From an uncultured Eggerthellaceae bacterium (GTDB taxonomy: Bacteria; Actinomycetota; Coriobacteriia; Coriobacteriales; Eggerthellaceae): a DNA stretch of 35,008 nucleotides. The DNA is taken from positions 1 to 35,008 of the forward strand of contig CANODU010000010.1 of the NCBI GenBank assembly GCA_947565185.1. The letters run 5' to 3'. Below, piece by piece: positions 23,458-31,219 of this stretch. Every line of letters begins with the position of its first letter. The first letter of the stretch is position 1. A program made the translations under genes and the position numbers. The notes under the pieces were generated by a model. The model searched no databases. It had not been told where the DNA came from and saw only the letters and a program-made list of their open reading frames with translations.

Positions 23458-23976
23458 TTACCGATAATCGTTCGCTTGGTCTCCACCTAAGAGCTTCTGC
23501 TGCTCTTTCATGTGGCGCGCCTTCTCGGCAGCTGAGACGAAGTTCTCCGGCGGCTCTTCGATCTCCAGGATCTCCACTTCGAAGGTGAGATCCTTGCCAG
23601 CCAGCGGATGGTTCATGTCGAACACCGCCACGCCATCTTCGATGGCCGTGCACGTGACCGGCATCGGCACGCCGTCCTCCGAGGAGGACATCCACACCCG
23701 CTGCCCCACGCTCACCTTCCCGCGGGGCACCTGCTCCATCGGGATGCGCTCTACGTGGTCATCCAGATATTCGCCGTAAGCCTTGTACTGGTCCACCACG
23801 AACTTCCGCTTCTCGCCCACCTCATTCATCTTGAGGATCTCTTCTTCGAAGCCGTCGATGGCCATATCCATGCCCGTCTGGAACTTCATCGGGTGATCCT
23901 TGTCAGCGTGCCCGAACTCCTGACCATCGTCGGTCGTGCCCACATAGGTCAGGGTGACGGTCGATCCAAGCTCCAT
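23458..23976 (-). CDS. SlyD-like FKBP-type peptidyl-prolyl isomerase
   Basis: A 172-residue cytosolic FKBP with the insert-in-flap chaperone domain of SlyD. Residues 1-65 hold the first FKBP half (VTLTYVGTTDDGQEFGHAD, MDMAIDGFEEEILKMNEVGE, then AYGEYLDDHVERIP); the insert is about residues 75-120; FDMNHPLAGKDLTFEVEIL completes the FKBP part. The histidine-rich metal-binding tail of E. coli SlyD is absent. The ribosome site AGGAG overlaps the end of the trigger factor gene and the start is 3 nt behind its stop, so the two folding factors are co-translated. Confidence 0.92.
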   Translation of the reverse strand: MELGSTVTLTYVGTTDDGQEFGHADKDHPMKFQTGMDMAIDGFEEEILKMNEVGEKRKFVVDQYKAYGEYLDDHVERIPMEQVPRGKVSVGQRVWMSSSEDGVPMPVTCTAIEDGVAVFDMNHPLAGKDLTFEVEILEIEEPPENFVSAAEKARHMKEQQKLLGGDQANDYR

Positions 23977-23979
23977 GTG

Positions 23980-25287
23980 CTACTCCTCTTCTTCGATCTC
24001 TACCACGGCACCATCCACCAGCCACTGAGTGGCTTTGCGCTGGCGCGCCATCTTACGCAGATTCGACATCCTATTGGCTTCCGCCCATGAGGCCCGCTTC
24101 TCCTCGGCATCATCTTCCCCGTCGAACAGAGCGTCGATGTCCTCATCCGTGATCTCCATCTTCTCATGAGCGAAGATGGCCTCCAGCGCACAATCAATGG
24201 CGGCACGACGCAACGCCTCCTGGTTCACGTCTTCCTTCATCTGATCGGCTTGGATCTTGTTCTGCAGCATCCATTGCTGCAGGCTGGTTCCCTGCTCTTC
24301 CATGCTCTGGACGAATTCGCGCCCGACATCCTGACGGATGAAATCCACGTAGTACTCCGGCACATCGCCGGCCAGTCGCTCGATGACGGCATCGGCAGCA
24401 CGATCCACCTTGAGATGCGGCAGTTGCTCTGCCTTCTGCATGCCGATATTGCGGCGCACCTGAGCGCGCATGTCGTCCACATCCGTGCAGCCCACCTTAA
24501 GCGCCAGCTCGTCGTCTAGAGCGGGCAGGTTGAGCGTACGGAAGCCGCAGATCTCCACCTTCGCATGCAGGTCACCATCCCCATGTTCGGAGTTGCCCTC
24601 CTCATCCTTGGCTTCGAAATCGAACTCCAGGATGTCGCCCACTTTCGCTCCGATCACATGCTTATCGAAGCTCTCCGGCATGGTGCCAGCGCCCAGTCCC
24701 ACCATGCGCGAAACGTTGTTCATGCCGCTTATCAGCTTGCCATGATTGGTGACGGTCAAGCGCGTGTCCACGTAGTCGCCCATGCTTGCCACATGATCTG
24801 CATCCGTCACCTTGTCCAGCGTGTGGTAGTAATCCTGGATATCCGCCAGCCCTTGCTCCACCTCTGCGTCGGTGGCCTCCTCGGGCGGCATCTTGATCTG
24901 GACCGGCTCATAGGACGTCAGGGTCATGGTTGGCGCAACAGCGCCTGAGACCGTGAACGTGAACGGCTTCCCCTCTTCCGGCATGACGTCCACATTGAAC
25001 TGCGGTTCGTCCAAGAAGATGACATCGGCCGCGTCTATAGCAGCGAATCCCCCATCGTTGATCAGCTTCTCCGCAACGCCGCCCATGGCGTTCGCGTGCC
25101 CGCCGACTCCTTGCTCTAGCACTTCTCTGGGTGCTTTTCCCTTGCGAAATCCCGGCACATCCCGCTGGCTCAGCTCTTTGAAGAACGCCTTCGTAGCAGC
25201 GTCCACCTCATCGGCCGAAGCGGTTATGCTGAGCACGACCTCGCGTGTAGAACCGTCCTCTTCGAAGGACTTGTCCTTGACCTCCAC
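23980..25287 (-). CDS. tig: Trigger factor
   Basis: A 435-residue ribosome-associated chaperone. The ribosome-docking signature is GFRKGKAP (about residues 46-53). An FKBP-like isomerase domain follows (about 150-240, around GDYVDTRLTVTNHGKLISG to EGNSEHGDGDLHAKVEI) and then the helical C-terminal domain with VPEYYVDFIRQDVGREFVQS. It is slightly acidic at the end (EIEEEE). The start is a GTG at 25287 preceded by AGGGGG; an overlapping ATG is out of frame. Co-transcribed with the SlyD-like gene downstream. A second, truncated homolog lies convergent at 22630. Confidence 0.95.
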   Translation of the reverse strand: MEVKDKSFEEDGSTREVVLSITASADEVDAATKAFFKELSQRDVPGFRKGKAPREVLEQGVGGHANAMGGVAEKLINDGGFAAIDAADVIFLDEPQFNVDVMPEEGKPFTFTVSGAVAPTMTLTSYEPVQIKMPPEEATDAEVEQGLADIQDYYHTLDKVTDADHVASMGDYVDTRLTVTNHGKLISGMNNVSRMVGLGAGTMPESFDKHVIGAKVGDILEFDFEAKDEEGNSEHGDGDLHAKVEICGFRTLNLPALDDELALKVGCTDVDDMRAQVRRNIGMQKAEQLPHLKVDRAADAVIERLAGDVPEYYVDFIRQDVGREFVQSMEEQGTSLQQWMLQNKIQADQMKEDVNQEALRRAAIDCALEAIFAHEKMEITDEDIDALFDGEDDAEEKRASWAEANRMSNLRKMARQRKATQWLVDGAVVEIEEEE

Positions 25288-25403
25288 GCATCCCCCTATG
25301 CTCGCGTTTTGACAGTGCCCACCATTGTACCGTGTCAGCCTGCGCAGAGGGGGCTCGGTGGTACCATGGACGCATAACGAACAAAGCAGGGAGGGCCGGC
25401 ATC

Positions 25404-25862
25404 ATGGGATCCTATGAACGCGAGCAAGAGCTCATTGCACAGGGCAAGGCACAACGTGGCTATACCGCCCTTGGATACTTCAAGGAGCTTGACGCTGAGA
25501 TCAGCGAAGAGGCCAGCAAGCTCACTCATCGGCCTGACTACACCCGCACGCTCTTCGCGCCTGAAAACGATGATATCTACCGCGAATTCTGCGCCTATGT
25601 GGACCTTCCGAAGCCACGCTATTTCGATGCCATCGAAGACCCCATCCGCGTGGAAGGGTTCTCTGCGGCAGATGCCTATTTCTCCATGAAATCCAAGAAT
25701 GACCGCATCGTGGCCATCGATGGCGCTGCGGTGTACAACACGCTCTGCAATCTGCGCAAGAACCCGGAGATCTATCGCAAGGTGCTCTCGTTCCGTCCCA
25801 CCTGCTACCAGGCAGGCTGTGGTGCGAAAGACGCCGCCTTCGACGCGGGCTACTACGACTGA
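25404..25862 (+). CDS. Conserved hypothetical protein, 152 residues
   Basis: A soluble protein of 152 residues with helical and mixed segments (SYEREQELIAQGKAQRGYTA, then DYTRTLFAPENDDIYREFCA) and a C-terminal stretch with two cysteines, FRPTCYQAGCGAKDAAFD. The start ATG at 25404 follows AGGGAGGG. It is divergent from trigger factor and ends 7 nt before a long palindromic repeat. I do not recognise its family. Confidence 0.65.
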   Translation: MGSYEREQELIAQGKAQRGYTALGYFKELDAEISEEASKLTHRPDYTRTLFAPENDDIYREFCAYVDLPKPRYFDAIEDPIRVEGFSAADAYFSMKSKNDRIVAIDGAAVYNTLCNLRKNPEIYRKVLSFRPTCYQAGCGAKDAAFDAGYYD

Positions 25863-25868
25863 CGGGCT

Positions 25869-25975
25869 GTATCAGGGGAACGGAGAGAGCGTATCAGGGG
25901 GACGGAGGAGTGATACGTCCGGAGGACGTATCACTCCTCCGTCCCCCTGATACGCTCTCTCCGTTCCCCTGATAC
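25869..25975. repeat. Long perfect palindrome, second copy of the REP-like family
   Basis: Arms 25869-25920 and 25924-25975 are perfect 52-nt reverse complements around a 3-nt loop (GGA). Each arm holds two tandem cores, GTATCAGGGGAACGG and GTATCAGGGGGACGG, the second identical to the core at 11330-11418. The palindrome reaches into the 3' end of the zinc-ribbon gene. Confidence 0.88.
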
Positions 25976-26155
25976 GCTTGTAACCGGTCGCAGCGGCTTT
26001 GCGGGATCAAGCTTGAGCGATGCGCCGCAAGCGGCACACTCCTCCGCACCATCTTCGTTCACGAACCCACAGGCTGGACATCGATGCACGATGACTGGAG
26101 GCGGCGTCTCGCCCCGACACCGCCCGCAATTCATGCAATAGTGGCACTGCCCCAT
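25931..26155 (-). CDS. Small zinc-ribbon protein
   Basis: A 74-residue protein with two cysteine clusters: CHYCMNCGRC near the N-terminus (residues 4-13) and CPACGFVNEDGAEECAACG (26-44), the latter a classic zinc ribbon. The last 14 codons and the stop (25931-25975) are entirely encoded by the palindromic repeat, giving a basic tail GERRERIRGTEE unrelated to the rest. The native C-terminus was probably replaced by the repeat insertion. It begins 17 nt behind the MoxR-methyltransferase gene, in the same direction, so it may be the last gene of that operon. The ribosome site is weak (AAGAG). Confidence 0.62.
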   Translation of the reverse strand: MGQCHYCMNCGRCRGETPPPVIVHRCPACGFVNEDGAEECAACGASLKLDPAKPLRPVTSVSGERRERIRGTEE

Positions 26156-26172
26156 AACGCTCTTTGCGTGCC

Positions 26173-28512
26173 TTAGCGCTTGTAGACGTACATGCTGACG
26201 GATTCGAAGGTGGCGCCGCTGTCATCTGCCACCACCGGCACATCATAGTCTGCCTTGAATCCCTGATCGGGGCGCACTTCGTAGGAATCCACCACATCAG
26301 GCTTTCCGAATCCTGCTGCCGTCAACCACGCGAGATTCTCATCGCGCGTGCGTGCCGCTTGGATGCTGTTCCCGATGGCACGCGCTTTTTCGATCACCGC
26401 ATCGTCCCGCACGCGATCAGCGAAGACCGTCTCCATGATCAAGAGGCCGCCGGGCTTGAGCACGCGCGCGAACTCCGCCAGCGCTTGCTCCTGACTGGCG
26501 AAGAGCGTCATGACGTTGTTCACGTACACCACATCCATGGTAGCCGTGCCCAGGCCTGCCGCCATCAGATCCTCAGGGTAGGCCACATAGAAATCCATGT
26601 TGTTGCCTGCTAAACCTGAATCATGCCATGCGCGCGTGATGCCGTCCTTGGACTCTTGCACATAGGCCGGGCTCCAGTCCACGCCAATGGCGCGCCCATG
26701 ATCGCCCACCATGGAAGAGATCTTGTATACGCCTCTGCCACGACGACTGCAGATATCCAGCACCGTCTTTCCCTTGAGGTCCGATGCAGGCAAGAGCATC
26801 TTGCAGATGGACGCGAACCCGTATTCGAATTGCTTGCCCGCGTAGTATTCCTCAAGGAAAGCAGCGTCCAACCGCTGTGTTGAGGGTGTTCGTTCTGGTT
26901 GCCGTGCTTCCATCACCGTCTCCTTCTCCACGGCCATGGGCGCAAGCCCCACCGCCTGGCTGATATCCACAGATGCGTCCTTCGACGTGACCGGCGCATC
27001 CTTGTCCAAGGAAAGCTCCTGCGCACGCGCCTGCAATCCCTCGCGCGTTGCATCCACCTGCAGTTGCTCGTTATGCGCATAGTACGCGTCGTTGCCGAAA
27101 TGAGCCACGAAGTCCGCCGTCGTCCGACGCGTCGTGAGCTCCGCGGTGAACACGAGCATCTCACGCGCTGAGAGACGCTCCTCCACGAATGCGAACGCAT
27201 TATCCATGCTGCACGACGCCGCATCAGCTGCGGGCTCCAGCTTCGCTACCTCTGCTCCGTAAGCCTGCTCTATCAGCGCGAAGGCAGCAGGACCTGCCGT
27301 CTCCTTCGCCAAAGAGCAGGCCGCCATCAGATCATGCAACAAGGCCAGCGTCAGCTTCTCGCGGCGTACCTTCGCCGCTGGAGCAGCACCCGTTGCCACC
27401 AGGCGTGCCAACGCTGCTTCACGCGCTGCCACCTTCGGCGCCAGCACCACATCCACGGATTCCCCGCTCAGAAGATCCGGCTTCGCCGTGCGCAGCACGT
27501 CGCGCACGGCATACGCCACTGCTTCGGCATCCAGCACCGCTGCACACTGCTGCGCAAGCGCATCCAACATGATGCCGATGAGCGCCACACGCTCGTCGAA
27601 GGCAGCCGCTGTGGCACGCTCGCGGATCTGCGCCGTTGCCTCACCGCGTAGGATGGCGTCCACTTGATAGTCGGAGCGATATTTCGCGAAGAGCGCGTAG
27701 TACACCGCGAACTGATCCGCCACCTCATCATCACGCACGAATTGGCCGATCAGGTCTCGGTCAACGGATTTGCCGAGCTGCTCATGCAGGCCGATCACGC
27801 ACGCCAGATCCTCCCAGCCACGCGCTGTCACGAACGCCTTGCCGCCACCAGGCTTGGTGGACACGCGATAGAAGCAGTCCTTCTTCGCTTCCAGGAACGT
27901 GGTGACGGAGGGATGCAGCCCGCGCTCCGTGGCATAGGCGCGCCATGCGGAGTAATCCGGCTCCACGTCCATCTCCCGCAGGCGGTCCAGCGTGACGATA
28001 TCGAACTCATGCACGCTGCGGTTATACTCCGGCGGATTGCCCGCGCATGCCACCACCCAACCCTCTGGCACCTTGAACTTCCCGAACGTCTTGAATTGCA
28101 GGAACTGCAGCATGGACGGGTAGAGCGTTTCGGACACGCAATTGATCTCATCCAAGAAGAGGATGCCCGTACGCAAGCCCGTGCGCTCCATGTAGTCATA
28201 GATGGCCGCGATGATCTCCGACATGGTGTATTCGGATGTGTCGAACTCCATCCCATCGAAGGCGCGCCGCTCGATCCGCGGCAAGCCCAGCGCAGACTGG
28301 CGCGTGTGGTGCGTCATGGAATAAGAAACGATGCCGATCCCCAGCTCCTCAGCGATCTGCTCCATGATGGCCGTCTTGCCGATGCCCGGCGCGCCCAGCA
28401 GGAACACCGGGCGTTGGTGCTCGGACGGGATGACCAGCATGCCCGCATCATCTCGCTCCAGATACGCCTCGACCGTATCCTTGATCTGCTGCTTCGCTTG
28501 CGTGATGTTCAT
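26173..28512 (-). CDS. MoxR-type AAA+ ATPase fused to an ArsM-like methyltransferase
   Basis: A 779-residue two-part protein. Residues 1-300 are a MoxR AAA+ ATPase: Walker A GAPGIGKT (40-47), Walker B FLDEIN (119-124), sensor-1 AGNPPEYN (157-164) and an arginine-finger region RLRE. MoxR proteins work with VWA-domain partners as chaperone-like complexes. A helical middle follows, then from about residue 547 a class I methyltransferase similar to arsenite methyltransferases: VLDICSRRGRG (584-594), IGVDWSPAYV, NNVMTLFASQEQALAEFARVLKPGG. The motif-I glycines differ from the usual GxGxG, so activity is uncertain. Start ATG at 28512, with AAAGGG five nt before; an earlier ATG at 28530 has no site. 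The frame is continuous with no sign of a stop between parts. The cognate VWA gene is at 29590. Confidence 0.88.
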   Translation of the reverse strand: MNITQAKQQIKDTVEAYLERDDAGMLVIPSEHQRPVFLLGAPGIGKTAIMEQIAEELGIGIVSYSMTHHTRQSALGLPRIERRAFDGMEFDTSEYTMSEIIAAIYDYMERTGLRTGILFLDEINCVSETLYPSMLQFLQFKTFGKFKVPEGWVVACAGNPPEYNRSVHEFDIVTLDRLREMDVEPDYSAWRAYATERGLHPSVTTFLEAKKDCFYRVSTKPGGGKAFVTARGWEDLACVIGLHEQLGKSVDRDLIGQFVRDDEVADQFAVYYALFAKYRSDYQVDAILRGEATAQIRERATAAAFDERVALIGIMLDALAQQCAAVLDAEAVAYAVRDVLRTAKPDLLSGESVDVVLAPKVAAREAALARLVATGAAPAAKVRREKLTLALLHDLMAACSLAKETAGPAAFALIEQAYGAEVAKLEPAADAASCSMDNAFAFVEERLSAREMLVFTAELTTRRTTADFVAHFGNDAYYAHNEQLQVDATREGLQARAQELSLDKDAPVTSKDASVDISQAVGLAPMAVEKETVMEARQPERTPSTQRLDAAFLEEYYAGKQFEYGFASICKMLLPASDLKGKTVLDICSRRGRGVYKISSMVGDHGRAIGVDWSPAYVQESKDGITRAWHDSGLAGNNMDFYVAYPEDLMAAGLGTATMDVVYVNNVMTLFASQEQALAEFARVLKPGGLLIMETVFADRVRDDAVIEKARAIGNSIQAARTRDENLAWLTAAGFGKPDVVDSYEVRPDQGFKADYDVPVVADDSGATFESVSMYVYKR

Positions 28513-28659
28513 AGGAACCCTTTCTTGCATCCTCCCTGACGAAGAGAGCGGATCAGCGGATGCTCTCCTCCTTGATGAGCCTCTCCGCGCAGTCTAGGCG
28601 CACATCGTCTTCATGATACCCGCTCGAACTGCAAACTCAATGTCTCTCATCGCAGTATT

Positions 28660-28678
28660 ATTTCCAATGGAATATAAT
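28660..28678 (+). promoter_or_regulatory. Promoter and candidate operator of the DUF364 gene
   Basis: TATAAT (28673-28678) lies 52 nt ahead of the start codon and is immediately preceded by a palindrome TTCC-AAT-GGAA (28662-28672), flanked by ATTAT and TATAAT. The overlap suggests repression by a DNA-binding protein. Confidence 0.45.
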
Positions 28679-28729
28679 TTTCAAGAGAAGAGCGTCGCTC
28701 ATCGACCGGCCCGAAGAAAGGATTGTCTC

Positions 28730-29593
28730 ATGGGGAGCTCTGAATCCATCGAAATGCGTGCTGAAGAAGCGGGTATCGCATTGCCCGAAACCGACGACCA
28801 TGCATCGCCCTGGAGATTCTACGACCATCTGATCGAAGGGATCCCTGAGGGCATCCAGGTCAAAGACTACTGTTTGGGCACCCACTGGTCCTATCTTGAA
28901 GCCGAATGCGGCATGGGCGTAGGCTGGACATGCAAAGGCGGCGCCCCCCGATCCGTCAAGACCGACCTTCGCTCGCATCAGCTCCGCGATGTGGCTCGAT
29001 TGGTGAAGTCTTGGTGCTTCGAAGAAGCCACCTTGGGTGTTGCAGCGCTGAACGCGTGGTATTCGCGCCCTGCTTTGCTGGACGAGATGGGCGTTGTCTA
29101 TGACGAGCCCATAGAACAGTCCGACGGCACAAGGCGCAAGACGGATGCATTCGAGATGTGGCGCCCTCGCATAGAGGAATCGCACCCGAACAAGGATGCC
29201 AACGTCGTGGTAGTGGGGCACTTCCCTCACGTCGACCGCATCCAAGACTTCGCGAATCTCACTGTCCTTGAGAGGAATTGCACCAATCCGCTTGATACGC
29301 CTGACCCTGCCTGCGAATATGTCATGCCTACGGCAGACTATGCCTTCATCACCGGCGTCACCATCATCAACAAGACCTGCCCCCGTCTTCTTGACCTGGC
29401 GCAGGACGCCACCGTGATCATGGTGGGGCCATCCGTGATCATGTCACCGCTTTTGTTCCGGTGGGGTGTGGATGCCATCGCGGGCAGCGTGGTGGCAGAC
29501 CCCGAGCGAACGAGATTCGCCGTGAAGGCAGGCGCGGGCCAACTCTTCGGGGAGGCCCTTCAGATGGCCATGCTGGAGATACCCGCCCTCTAG
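28730..29593 (+). CDS. DUF364/DUF4213 protein (putative heavy-metal chelation family)
   Basis: A 287-residue cytosolic protein. The N-terminal half (about 20-130) is DUF4213-like (YDHLIEGIPEGIQVKDYCLG, then CFEEATLGVAALNAWY). The C-terminal half carries the DUF364 Rossmann-like pattern: VVVVGHFPHVDRI, LERNCTNPLDTPDPACEY, FITGVTIINKTCPRLLDL, VIMVGPSVIMSPLLFRWGVD. Members are proposed to chelate heavy metals, and are commonly found near molybdenum or other metal-transport genes; the reaction is unknown. The start ATG at 28730 has AAAGGA upstream. It stands on the opposite strand between the MoxR and VWA genes and its stop codon shares CTAG with the VWA stop (29590-29593). Confidence 0.85.
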   Translation: MGSSESIEMRAEEAGIALPETDDHASPWRFYDHLIEGIPEGIQVKDYCLGTHWSYLEAECGMGVGWTCKGGAPRSVKTDLRSHQLRDVARLVKSWCFEEATLGVAALNAWYSRPALLDEMGVVYDEPIEQSDGTRRKTDAFEMWRPRIEESHPNKDANVVVVGHFPHVDRIQDFANLTVLERNCTNPLDTPDPACEYVMPTADYAFITGVTIINKTCPRLLDLAQDATVIMVGPSVIMSPLLFRWGVDAIAGSVVADPERTRFAVKAGAGQLFGEALQMAMLEIPAL

Positions 29594-31209
29594 ACGGACG
29601 CAGCCACAGAGGAGCTGGGGTCCATTCCCTCTTCCAGCTCCTCTTCCTGGATGATCACCCGCATGGCCCACGGCGGCACTGGCGGAGGTAGCTCCCCATC
29701 GTCCAAGAAGACGAATGCTGCATCATAATCCGGTGCTTTCTCAGGAAATTGTCCCAGGCCATCCGTGAAATAGATCAACCCTTGCATGTCCGGCAGCTTA
29801 CCTGCTTTGCGCAAGCCCGTCACATGGTCGAAGGCGGGACGGAAGTCTGTCCCGCCGAAACCGCGCACGATGAACCCATCCATCATGGCGTCCACGTCAC
29901 GTAGGTCGGTGATGGTAGTGTCAGATTGCACGCGCGAATCGCTCTGGATCACATGGATGCACACCTTGTTCGCGAAGTCCTCCGAGCTCTTCAAGATGTC
30001 GAAGGTGCACTGCACGAACCGGCGCACGAGCGTCTCGCGCACGGATTCTGAGGTATCTATCACGATGACGAAATCGCGGATGCGCTTTTCATCCTTGTAC
30101 TCCAACGGTTCCACCAGAGGCATATTGCCATACAGATCAAGGCCATAGGTGTAGTAGACGTAATCGAACTCATCCATGTTGATCTTCAGATCCTCAGAGG
30201 TGACCATGAAGCTGCGAAGGAAATCCCGATACGCCAGCCGACGCCGGTTCGCCAATGAGAGCGCTGCCATCATCTCACCAGCTTCATCGCCGAACTCGCG
30301 CGAGAATGTCTCCAGATCCACCTGCACCTGTCGCGCGATATCCTCCCACTCCTCTTCCTCCGCCGAGCGCTCATCAGGGGCCGAAGAAGCGTCTTCAGCC
30401 ATGCCCACCTCATCAGACGTCTCATCTTCCTGAGCGGTATCAGAATCATCAGAATCCGCAACGGATTCCTCTAGAGGAGAAGCGGTTTCCTGAGGAGGCT
30501 CTTCCTGAGCATCTGCGGGGTTATCTGCATGGATCCGTTCCGCATCAACCTCTTCGCCTTGGTCATCTTCCTGCACTGGCGCCGAAGCATCCGCATCTCC
30601 GCCACCAGCACGCAGGTCCGCATGCGCCGGCCACGCCGTATGATCGTCGCGCTCGAACAGCGCATGCCAGGTATTCAGGCTGCTGCGTGAAAAGCCCAGA
30701 TGTCGCGTCCCATCCGGCGCGTTCACAACGCCCTCTATGAGCTTGTAGAGCTTTTGCGGCGTGAGCGTTCCGGCATGCATCTTCAGTTCGCTGATGACCT
30801 GTTTGCGCTCAGCATCATCTTCGCTTGCGAAGCGCTGGCCGCAGATGTCCATGACCGCGTTCTCCACCACCACATCGCACGCAAGGTTCCATGCTTCACG
30901 ATTCTGGTGATCCTTGTCAAAGGGATGCCGGAAGATGCAATGCATGACCAGATGCAGATGATCGCGGATGACCTCATCCCCCGCCTCTTGGAACCGCGCG
31001 ATCACGCGGTCCGGCTCATACAAGACGCGCTGCCCATCCGTTGCCAGTGGATACGCGAAGCCCACGCGAACGGGCTCCAGCTCCATCTTCCAAAGAGCCA
31101 GATCCAAGAACCGGAACTTGAGCATCAACTGCACGCGCGCCTCTTCCAAGACATCGCGTCCGAGCGCGTCCTCCTGTATGCGCCGCTCCATCTTCTGATC
31201 CACCATCAT
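29590..31209 (-). CDS. VWA-like protein with DUF2201-type metallopeptidase-like N-terminus
   Basis: A 539-residue protein of the VWA-like DUF2201 family that pairs with MoxR ATPases. The N-terminal domain carries HLHLVMHCIFRH (residues 84-95), a spaced-histidine pattern in the position of the family's putative metallopeptidase helix. A long acidic, low-complexity linker runs from about 203 to 290. The C-terminal domain (about 378-530) is VWA-like with the metal-ion-dependent adhesion motif DTSES (385-389), GGTDFRPAF and YFTDGLG (480-485). Start ATG at 31209 (or the next codon), with AAGGTG upstream, 10 nt behind the LRR gene's stop. It should be the partner of the MoxR fusion at 26173, though a divergent gene separates them. 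Confidence 0.88.
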   Translation of the reverse strand: MMVDQKMERRIQEDALGRDVLEEARVQLMLKFRFLDLALWKMELEPVRVGFAYPLATDGQRVLYEPDRVIARFQEAGDEVIRDHLHLVMHCIFRHPFDKDHQNREAWNLACDVVVENAVMDICGQRFASEDDAERKQVISELKMHAGTLTPQKLYKLIEGVVNAPDGTRHLGFSRSSLNTWHALFERDDHTAWPAHADLRAGGGDADASAPVQEDDQGEEVDAERIHADNPADAQEEPPQETASPLEESVADSDDSDTAQEDETSDEVGMAEDASSAPDERSAEEEEWEDIARQVQVDLETFSREFGDEAGEMMAALSLANRRRLAYRDFLRSFMVTSEDLKINMDEFDYVYYTYGLDLYGNMPLVEPLEYKDEKRIRDFVIVIDTSESVRETLVRRFVQCTFDILKSSEDFANKVCIHVIQSDSRVQSDTTITDLRDVDAMMDGFIVRGFGGTDFRPAFDHVTGLRKAGKLPDMQGLIYFTDGLGQFPEKAPDYDAAFVFLDDGELPPPVPPWAMRVIIQEEELEEGMDPSSSVAASV

Positions 31210-31219
31210 TGCACCTTCG

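Noticed and set aside
27664-28539. 291-codon frame antisense to the MoxR ATPase part
   Set aside because: The Walker motifs lie on the other strand, and the antisense product shows no family resemblance or ribosome site.
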